Positions 61,101-64,000 of a DNA stretch of 64,000 bases are shown one piece after another. The translations under genes were made by a program, and so were the position numbers. The DNA lies in NCBI GenBank assembly GCA_013399695.1, contig VXAU01002492.1, positions 1,251,854 to 1,315,853 of the forward strand. The letters are read 5' to 3'. Source of the DNA: Formicarius rufipectus (taxonomy: Eukaryota > Chordata > Aves > Passeriformes > Formicariidae). Position 1 is the stretch's first letter; each line of letters starts with the position of its first letter. The notes beneath the pieces were generated by a model. That model did no database searches, was not told the DNA's origin, and saw only the letters and a program-made list of their open reading frames with translations.

Positions 61101-63731
61101 TCCAAACACACATCATTACCTGCACTGGTCCTAATAAACCAGTTTATTTCAGTGCATGAAAGCACTTGTCTATTTCATCAGGTTTACCATAGAGGAATTG
61201 TATTTGATAATAAAGGAACTTCTGTATAAGAAGTATAAGTCAAACCTCACCTCTCAGACGATAATTTACTTGTAAAGATTATCCTTATCCCATCTCCCAT
61301 GCCTTTACTCCTCCCAAACTGGGGAAGAATCCCATTCAAAAAGGGCAAGTAGTCACCAAAAAAAAAAAAAAAGGCTCAGAAATATTCTCAAAATCAAAAA
61401 TTTTCCTTAAAGAGGTGACAGTCCAAAAGAATCTCTTCAGAGACCTTATTTTGCCACTTTTTGGGCAATGATACCAGCAATACACTTTTTCTTCTAGGTA
61501 CCTCAAATATGCAAAAATCATACTATTCTTCCCCCTTCAAGAAGACTGACAGCACATGCCAAAAAAAAAAAAAATCAACTCTAACTTTGAAACCATTTCA
61601 GACTCTGCTGTGGACTCCCACAGGTTTCTCACTCATGCCCTGGTGTCATACCTAGGGTATCACAGGGCTCATTCTTCCAAGAGCAGATATCAAAGCCGGT
61701 GAGCAGGATGGCGTGGTCGTGGCGCTTCCCGTTCTTCCCAACCAGGGCCGACTGCCACTGGCAAAAGCTGTTCAGGGACTGGTCTGCGTGGTGGTTGATC
61801 AACAACCCCCCCTGCAGGGATTGCACAGAGACAAGGTGCTTCCATCAGTACTTGAGAAAGGTGAGTGAAAGAATCGGACTTGATAAGGGAAAAGGGAATC
61901 CTTTTTTCGTATTTGCTCTACACAAACTTATGTATCCCCATGTGAACTGCCTGTAATGATTGAATCAGTTGATGAGCGAGTCTCTTGCAGTTGTAAAATA
62001 AAACTGCACCTCTCCCGAGACACATGGACATTCCCAAGGTAAGTGGTTGGAATTACAGTGTATAAATATATTTGATTCCTGAGAAAGCTGAACACTAAGC
62101 CATATTCAATCTTGTGTTTAAAAGACTCAGTGATTTCTGTGGAGAAGTATAATCCAAGCAGATCAACCCACCACAAATTTCTTTTCAGCAAAACAGAATC
62201 TCTTCTTTTGTCTCAGAACCCTTGACAAAAAAAAAAAAAAAAAACAAAAAAACAAAAACCTGGCTCCACTCCCACTTTTTGCTTCGTGCTATCTCCAGTT
62301 TGGGAGTTTTGGCTCCTTACCACTTCTGATCATCACTTCCTGGAAAGCGCAGTTCAAAATATTTCTATTTATTTAATTCCTTATTGAGTAGATTTCTCAT
62401 TCCAGACACTTCTGATCACCAAATCCTAGAAAGCTCAGCTCAAAAATCTTTCTAGTTATTTAAATACTTATTAAGTAGTTTTCTCATTCCAGACATTTCT
62501 CTTTAAGAAAATATTGGAAATTGTTAAATTTTATCTCACTGGAAACATTTCAATGCCTCTAAAGAACATTTATATGAAATGAAGGAATTTAGTATCAAAA
62601 TCCAAGAAGCAGTGAAAGTGCAGAAAGTGTCACTTTGGATGTTTTTGTGATTTTAATCTTGCTTTCATGCTTTATGCCTTAAGACACCTCCTTGCAAATA
62701 ACATGGGAGCACCCAATGTTCCCAGTGAACATTACCATACGAAGTAGCTCAGACAAAAATTCTGACACAACTTACAGGCTCTTGTTCCAAAAGAAGCAGG
62801 CTTACAACAACAATGTTTATATCGCTTCCAATTGTTCCATCTTTAAACAGACTAGAGACCTGCAATGATCATTGAAGAGGAAATATCACCTACATGTATA
62901 ATACTTTTTAATAGATTAAACATATGTATTGAGTTATTGCCTTGGGCTTCAATTTTCAATACAAATTAACAGAATTCTATACCTTGTAGGGTTAATCCAA
63001 AAGATCTTAAGCCAGAAGAATTACACCCGAAACCACTACACTTATTTAAAACCTTGAAAACCTTCTATTGACTTCTGTGGGGTTTGTTCTGTCCTCAGTC
63101 TCCTGGATCAAATGGAATCAAGCTCAAGTTTTGTAGCACAAAACTAAAGAGCAAAGCCACAGAGGAAAATATATTTCTGGTTATAATATATGAATTTTAT
63201 GAAAATAAATTTGTTCTCTCTCAAATAAATGTTTGTTTCAAGGAGACACATCAGATAGAGCAGACTAAGCTTTATAATACTAAATGAAAGTTTCAGTTTA
63301 AGAGTATATGCTTTACTACACAGGAAGTACTTTAAAATTTTTAATTTTATTATCTAAAGATCTATTTATAAAAGTTTTTTGACATAAGCAATACATTAAG
63401 TGAGGCTTGAAGAAAGGCTTATATAAGGCCCCTCTGCTCTTTTTGGTGTCACTACTTGTCTAATGAAAGGTCCTACTCAGACAGAACATCATTCCACAGA
63501 GAAGACACCCCCCAGTGACACCACATCTCACCATGTTCATGACTGTTAAGATGTATGTTGTTACATTCTCCTTGCCATGTTTCTCCAGCATTTTTTTATC
63601 TGCCACAACGAGGGTTTCCACGTTTAGACTCCCATTTTTCTGGATTTTGGCAGATGATCTTTTGAACCTCGCAGCAGCCCCGTACTCATCTGAGCGAATG
63701 TAGGTCTCTTCTGTGGGTGGCTGAGGTGCAT
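19071..63731 (-). CDS. ADAMTS18: ADAMTS18, exons 5-23 of 23 (3' part of gene), whole-gene span
   Basis: This is a secreted zinc metalloprotease of the ADAMTS family, acting in the extracellular matrix. In mammals it is tied to eye development, and a C-terminal fragment to platelet thrombus dispersal. Nineteen exons (2903 coding bases) join with matching phases into about 966 residues plus a TGA stop. The order is pro-domain end, furin site RFKR, metalloprotease with HESGHNFGMIHD, disintegrin-like domain, one thrombospondin repeat (TSR), cysteine-rich region, spacer, five more TSRs and PLAC. ADAMTS18 is preferred over its sister ADAMTS16 because of remembered ADAMTS18-type segments such as NHHADQSLNSFCQWQSAL, GCDHGLGSKAV, FPPRRCRNIKKPN and ACNTNFCPVP. 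Every intron is GT-AG on the minus strand. The span of about 45 kb is much smaller than the mammalian gene, as expected for a bird. The start codon and exons 1-4 are outside the window. Confidence 0.95.
19187..22804 (-). other. Intron 22 of ADAMTS18
   Basis: A 3618-bp intron containing an 18-base A run at 20919-20936. The remainder is unique, with no second gene recognised. Confidence 0.85.
22805..22952 (-). CDS. ADAMTS18: ADAMTS18 exon 22: rest of TSR6
   Basis: A 148-bp exon entering in phase 0 and leaving in phase 1. It encodes CTVTCGGGVQTRSVQCLRQG, RPASGCMPHQKPAVLRACNT and NFCPVPVKR. CTVTCG fits the O-fucosylation rule. The basic KR end leads into the PLAC domain. Confidence 0.95.
22953..24301 (-). 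other. Intron 21 of ADAMTS18
   Basis: 1349 bp, with no recognised element. Confidence 0.85.
24302..24514 (-). CDS. ADAMTS18: ADAMTS18 exon 21: TSR5 and start of TSR6
   Basis: A 213-bp, phase 0-0 exon of 71 codons. It encodes CSASCGPGVRRRELKCGEKS, THGKLITFPPRRCRNIKKPN, TNLEEACNKGACPSQTLYNM and VSGWYSSPWQQ. The FPPRRCRNIKKPN block separates ADAMTS18 from ADAMTS16. It is a symmetric module exon like exon 20. Confidence 0.95.
24515..24854 (-). other. Intron 20 of ADAMTS18
   Basis: A short 340-bp intron without a recognised element. Confidence 0.88.
24855..25046 (-). CDS. ADAMTS18: ADAMTS18 exon 20: TSR4 and start of TSR5
   Basis: A 192-bp, phase 0-0 exon of 64 codons. It encodes CSKTCGRGTKKRDVYCKSSG, SPKVKILPESLCSRDHRPES, QQTCVLGRCPKNDRLQWVIS and AWSE. 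It starts exactly at the first Cys of TSR4 and ends just before that of TSR5, so it is a symmetric module exon. Confidence 0.95.
25325..25375. repeat. 17-bp minisatellite, three units
   Basis: TTTGTGAGCAAAATGCT is repeated three times with a period of 17, the last unit changing its final base. The copies are otherwise identical, which suggests a recent expansion. Confidence 0.9.
26025..26260 (+). mobile_element. CR1 LINE 3' tail fragment
   Basis: It begins in TTAGATTAGATATTAGGAAG, continues GCTGTGGCTGCCCCATCCCT and CTTGGAGCACCCTGGGCCGG, and ends CTTTAAGGTCCCTTCCAACC followed by TGTGATTCTATAA. It is 5' truncated and about 235 bp long. Confidence 0.88.
27557..27761 (-). CDS. ADAMTS18: ADAMTS18 exon 19: TSR3 and start of TSR4
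   Basis: A 205-bp exon entering in phase 2 and leaving in phase 0. It encodes HWSAGEWSTCSKSCGGGQQS, RLVQCIQKRAFQREEIVAHS, LCPVSTPTQVQMCNSQDCPP and EWSPGPWSQ. It stops just before the first Cys of TSR4. CSKSCG is an O-fucosylation motif. Confidence 0.94.
28613..29020 (+). mobile_element. CR1 LINE 3' fragment, about 400 bp
   Basis: It contains GGTTGTTCAGCCTGGAAAGC, GCTGTGGCTGCCCCATCCCT, TTGGATGGGGCTTGGAGCAA and GATCTTTAAGGTCCTTTCCA, and ends CCATTTTGTGATTCTATGAC. This is the most complete CR1 copy in the window, opposite to ADAMTS18 transcription. Confidence 0.88.
29017..29128 (+). repeat. Non-CR1 flank shared with 12651-12750
   Basis: Directly after the CR1 tail, the sequence (TGATTTAAATGTCCTCAGAC, then CTAAAT, AAACAGAGG and AACCAGCACAAGCTGTTGGG) matches the sequence after the CR1 tail at 12650. 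One block of about 13 extra bases is present only here. Confidence 0.8.
32624..32750 (-). CDS. ADAMTS18: ADAMTS18 exon 18: rest of TSR2
   Basis: A 127-bp exon entering in phase 1 and leaving in phase 2. It encodes HLTTKAICLEDHRVRVNTSL then CGPRMKPLTETKPCNANPCP and A. Its spacing of Cys residues matches the divergent second repeat of ADAMTS18, and NTS is a potential N-glycosylation site. The intron sequence just downstream (32180-32620) is unusually GC-rich. Confidence 0.92.
32751..34228 (-). other. Intron 17 of ADAMTS18
   Basis: 1478 bp, with no recognised element. Confidence 0.85.
34229..34370 (-). CDS. ADAMTS18: ADAMTS18 exon 17: spacer end, start of TSR2
   Basis: A 142-bp exon entering in phase 0 and leaving in phase 1. 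It encodes ILLQGKNPGIAWEYTFAKTN, TENKTSVRKHSYSWVTVQ and SECSATCGGG. NKT is a potential N-glycosylation site. Two donors overlap (G|gtaggtag). The upstream one was chosen because it alone keeps the frame with exon 18 and restores CGGGH-L-T-T-K-A-I-C. Confidence 0.92.
34371..44585 (-). other. Intron 16 of ADAMTS18, the largest in the window
   Basis: This 10.2-kb intron contains the 10-N gap at 40255-40264. The stretches at 37650-37930 and 43490-43760 are GC-richer than their surroundings and could be old repeats, but I cannot identify them. I recognised no CR1 tail, nested gene or RNA in it. Confidence 0.8.
40255..40264. other. Assembly gap of 10 N next to a C run
   Basis: Ten N follow CCCACCCCCCCC and precede CCAAAG. 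A fixed 10-N block usually marks a gap of unknown size; the C run is probably what stopped the assembly. Confidence 0.95.
44586..44830 (-). CDS. ADAMTS18: ADAMTS18 exon 16: spacer domain
   Basis: This is the largest coding exon seen (245 bp), entering in phase 1 and leaving in phase 0. It encodes YYVVVTVPAGARSIRLQEEH, ISSSYLAVRNLSKKYYLTGD, WTIDWPGKFPFAGTVFDYQR and the conserved GPTNETLVFE. PAGARSI and GPTNE are diagnostic of ADAMTS spacer domains, which usually govern substrate and matrix binding. The exon is GC-richer than its surroundings, with several CpG sites. Confidence 0.95.
44831..45892 (-). other. Intron 15 of ADAMTS18
   Basis: 1062 bp between gtaagg and tgcag. No recognised element. 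Confidence 0.85.
45893..46016 (-). CDS. ADAMTS18: ADAMTS18 exon 15: end of cysteine-rich region
   Basis: A 124-bp exon entering in phase 0 and leaving in phase 1. It encodes QVGCDHGLGSKAVLDACGVC, then KGDNSTCKFFKGQYLIQHKA and N. The CGVCKGDNSTC signature is conserved across ADAMTS proteins, and NST is a potential N-glycosylation site. Confidence 0.95.
46155..46285 (-). CDS. ADAMTS18: ADAMTS18 exon 14: cysteine-rich region
   Basis: A 131-bp exon entering in phase 1 and leaving in phase 0. It encodes EEDRCKLYCTAEDFDFFFAM then SSKVKDGTPCSPNSYDVCID and GICE. The KVKDGTPC block is a hallmark of the ADAMTS cysteine-rich domain. It is separated from the next exon by only 138 bp, the shortest intron in the window. 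Confidence 0.95.
46286..48204 (-). other. Intron 13 of ADAMTS18
   Basis: A 1919-bp intron with an A run at 47725-47739. The remainder is unique AT-rich sequence, with no gene or known element. Confidence 0.85.
48205..48377 (-). CDS. ADAMTS18: ADAMTS18 exon 13: end of TSR1, start of cysteine-rich region
   Basis: A 173-bp exon entering in phase 2 and leaving in phase 1. It encodes PQYGGKFCQGSNRVYQLCN, KQPCPANSLDFRAQQCAEYN and SKPFRGWYYKWKPYTKVE. It finishes TSR1 and begins the cysteine-rich segment. The acceptor tttttag lies immediately after the simple repeat noted above. Confidence 0.94.
48381..48482. repeat. A-rich/(AAAAC)n simple repeat next to a splice acceptor
   Basis: On the plus strand this is an almost pure A and C tract with CAAAA, AACAA and AAAC units and runs of up to about 12 A. 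In the ADAMTS18 transcript it is a U/G tract that ends a few bases before the tag acceptor of exon 13. Confidence 0.9.
52813..52918 (+). mobile_element. CR1 LINE 3' tail fragment
   Basis: It contains GTCCTGTGCAGGGCCAGGAG, then TTGGACTCCATGATCCTTGT, GGGTCCCTTCCAACTCAG and a degraded ATTCTGTGGTTCTGTGAT end. This is the usual 3' wording of an avian CR1 subfamily. About 100 bp remain, lying opposite to ADAMTS18 transcription. Confidence 0.75.
53969..54117 (-). CDS. ADAMTS18: ADAMTS18 exon 12: disintegrin end and thrombospondin repeat 1
   Basis: A 149-bp exon entering in phase 0 and leaving in phase 2. It encodes WCRRGQCVKYGDHGPKAVNG then QWSAWSEWSQCTRTCGGGVM and HQERHCNNPK. It contains the W-x-x-W-x-x-W ladder used for C-mannosylation and C-T-R-T-C-G, which fits the protein O-fucosyltransferase 2 rule C-x-x-S/T-C-G. 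Confidence 0.95.
54118..55111 (-). other. Intron 11 of ADAMTS18
   Basis: A 994-bp intron containing the short diverged repeats at 54611-54715 (separate entry) and a T run near 54364. The moderately GC-rich stretch at 54890-55060 may be an old repeat, but I cannot name it. Confidence 0.8.
54611..54715. repeat. Short diverged tandem repeat, about three units
   Basis: Units start ATGACAGTAAATTAGAAGGT (54611), ATGAGAGTAAATACAAAC (54653) and ATGAGAGTGAATTAGAACGT (54678). The first and third share the block GTT(C/T)(A/G)ACTCAA. The middle unit is shorter. It is intronic, and no function is suggested. Confidence 0.6.
55112..55207 (-). CDS. ADAMTS18: ADAMTS18 exon 11: disintegrin-like domain
   Basis: A 96-bp, phase 0-0 exon. 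It encodes DICKSLWCHKVGHRCETKF then MPAAEGTACGVSM. The end was placed at ATG|gtaagt because relatives read CG-x-S-M-W-C across this junction. A second perfect GTAAGT begins nine bases earlier (120-115 of 55xxx), which would remove V-S-M in frame. Confidence 0.92.
55208..56236 (-). other. Intron 10 of ADAMTS18
   Basis: 1029 bp between gtacct and ttcag. No element was recognised. Confidence 0.85.
56237..56390 (-). CDS. ADAMTS18: ADAMTS18 exon 10: start of disintegrin-like domain
   Basis: A 154-bp exon entering in phase 2 and leaving in phase 0. It encodes STAQAACLIDEPKQTGQYKY, PDKLPGQIYDADTQCKWQFG and MKAKLCNLSFVK. This is the linker from the protease into the disintegrin-like domain. The conserved YDADTQCKWQFG block identifies the ADAMTS16/18 pair. 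Confidence 0.94.
56391..57659 (-). other. Intron 9 of ADAMTS18
   Basis: 1269 bp of unique sequence between gtaggt and tatag. No repeat or RNA gene was recognised. Confidence 0.85.
57660..57797 (-). CDS. ADAMTS18: ADAMTS18 exon 9: third zinc ligand and Met-turn
   Basis: A 138-bp exon entering in phase 2 and leaving in phase 2. It encodes NFGMIHDGEGNACRKAEGN, then IMSPTLTGNNGVFSWSVC and SRQYLNKFL. The third zinc His is in GMIHD, and the Met of IMSP is the Met-turn typical of metzincins. With exon 8 the complete active-site signature is intact, so an active protease is predicted. Confidence 0.95.
57798..60951 (-). other. Intron 8 of ADAMTS18
   Basis: A 3154-bp intron holding one CR1 element at about 60120-60860 (separate entry) and a purine-rich stretch near 59510-59560. 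The remainder is unique sequence without a recognised gene. Confidence 0.85.
60120..60860 (-). mobile_element. CR1 LINE fragment, antisense to the window
   Basis: The plus strand reads as the reverse complement of an avian CR1 body: GAGCCTCCTTTTCTCCAGG near 60220, then CCAGCTGCTCCTGCTGCTCC, and later GGTGTCATCTGTGAGCTTAC and CTGATCTCTGGGGAACATC. The middle near 60340-60430 looks rearranged or diverged. The element lies in the same orientation as ADAMTS18 transcription. It is a 5'-truncated, decayed non-LTR retrotransposon with no intact reading frame. The assignment rests on remembered avian CR1 wording. Confidence 0.75.
60952..61057 (-). CDS. ADAMTS18: ADAMTS18 exon 8: active-site helix
   Basis: A 106-bp exon entering in phase 1 and leaving in phase 2. 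It encodes GFAPISGMCSKYRSCTINED then TGLGLAFTIAHESGHN. It carries the first two zinc-binding His residues and the catalytic Glu of HEXXHXXGXXHD. The motif is interrupted by the intron within the Asn codon (AA|C). The acceptor is ctgcag and the donor gtaagc. Confidence 0.95.
61058..61651 (-). other. Intron 7 of ADAMTS18
   Basis: A 594-bp intron. It contains A runs at 61358-61372 and around 61561-61574, which read as T runs in the transcript. Nothing else is recognisable. Confidence 0.85.
61652..61811 (-). CDS. ADAMTS18: ADAMTS18 exon 7: metalloprotease domain
   Basis: A 160-bp exon entering in phase 0 and leaving after the first base of a Gly codon. It encodes GGLLINHHADQSLNSFCQW, the segment QSALVGKNGKRHDHAILLTG, and FDICSWKNEPCDTLG. 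These segments are close to mammalian ADAMTS18 and distinguish it from ADAMTS16. The acceptor is embedded in a run of seven G (ccctgcag then six G), so start placement relies on the reading frame and on the known EQEP-GG junction. Confidence 0.95.
61812..62775 (-). other. Intron 6 of ADAMTS18
   Basis: A 964-bp intron holding an 18-base A run at 62227-62244 and the tandem duplication at 62321-62493, which is listed separately. The rest is unique AT-rich sequence. Confidence 0.85.
62321..62493. repeat. Tandem duplication, two diverged copies of about 86 bp
   Basis: Copy 1 is 62321-62406 and copy 2 is 62407-62493. Both begin CACTTCTGATCA and end TTTCTCATTCCAGA, with matching blocks throughout (GGAAAGC/AGAAAGC; TTATTGAGTAG/TTATTAAGTAG). 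Differences are mostly single-base substitutions, so this is an old local duplication inside an intron. Confidence 0.85.
62776..62859 (-). CDS. ADAMTS18: ADAMTS18 exon 6: metalloprotease core
   Basis: This is an 84-bp, phase 0-0 exon of 28 codons. It reads VSSLFKDGTIGSDINIVVV followed by SLLLLEQEP, an early beta-strand region of the reprolysin fold. It uses acceptor tgcag and donor CCT|gtaagt. An internal GTAAGC lies 30 bases upstream of the real donor and is treated as a separate finding. The Ser after VVV seems unusual, since I recall Gly at this place in the family, though I cannot verify that here. Confidence 0.93.
62860..63531 (-). other. Intron 5 of ADAMTS18
   Basis: AT-rich unique sequence of 672 bp between gtgaga and tgcag. 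I recognise no repeat, RNA or regulatory motif in it. Confidence 0.85.
63532..63731 (-). CDS. ADAMTS18: ADAMTS18 exon 5: pro-domain end, furin site, start of protease domain
   Basis: The exon is 200 bp. It enters by completing a split Asp codon and leaves in phase 0 (LTVMNM, then gtgaga). It encodes the last part of the pro-domain (APQPPTEETY...), then AAARFKRSS, whose R-F-K-R fits the furin R-X-K-R rule for pro-domain removal. The protease domain then opens with LNVETLVVADKKMLEKHG. NGS and NVT are potential N-glycosylation sites. A reading frame beginning with ATG at the exon edge is a shadow and does not join the neighbouring exons. Exon 4 is not in the window. Confidence 0.93.
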
Positions 63732-64000
63732 CTGAAAGGAAATAAAACTGTTTGGGAAAGAGTTCAGATCACCCATGAACAGTTTCATCAGAAAATGAAG
63801 TATCACAGGTTTAGAGCCTTAGATTGTTTTTACAGCATGTGATTTAATACTTCTGGCTAAGCTCTTCTGTATTTATTAAAAAAGACCTGATTCATTCCTG
63901 AGGGAAGGATGGCTACAGGGGGAGGAGGAAATGGGAGAACCACATTCGTATGCAATAAGCAGTTTGAAATAAGGAATTAATCTAATAAAATGGTAGCATC

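Noticed and set aside
62321..62493. CRISPR-like array
   Set aside because: Two diverged adjacent copies without regular spacers in a vertebrate intron; it is a tandem duplication.
19071..63731. ADAMTS16 as the identity of the gene
   Set aside because: Exons 7, 15, 21 and 22 carry remembered ADAMTS18-type residues where ADAMTS16 differs.

Overview
The window is a piece of a vertebrate nuclear genome, most likely a bird. The evidence is intron-split coding sequence and several CR1 retrotransposon tails ending in the avian ATTCT-type motif. One protein-coding gene is present: 19 coding exons of ADAMTS18, on the minus strand between 63731 and 19071. These match exons 5-23 of the 23-exon mammalian gene as I remember it. 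The first four exons (signal peptide and most of the pro-domain) and the promoter lie beyond base 64000. All 19 exons join in one open frame with consistent phases, giving about 966 residues and a stop codon. I found no frameshift or premature stop.

Layout from high to low coordinates, which is the direction of transcription: pro-domain end, furin site and metalloprotease domain (63731-57660); disintegrin-like domain (56390-55112, ending early in the next exon); first thrombospondin repeat (54117-48205); cysteine-rich region (48377-45893); spacer (44830-34229); five further thrombospondin repeats (34370-22805); PLAC domain and stop (19186-19071). A probable 3' UTR of about 1.9 kb reaches to near 17165.

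The left 17 kb is intergenic DNA downstream of the gene. It holds CR1 fragments, a probable LTR end near 7.0-7.4 kb and AT-rich stretches, with no gene I can support. The introns are mostly unique sequence. Exceptions are CR1 pieces, an approximately 86-bp tandem duplication, a 17-bp x3 minisatellite, homopolymers and a 10-N assembly gap at 40255-40264.

I see no unknown biological system here. The observations most worth checking are: in-frame tandem splice donors in the exons at 55112 and 62776; a frameshifting tandem donor at 34229; a splice acceptor abutting about 100 bp of (GTTTT)-type repeat at 48378; and two CR1 copies 16 kb apart that share about 110 bp of non-CR1 sequence 3' of their tails. 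Calls rest on reading and remembered family sequences; no database search was run.
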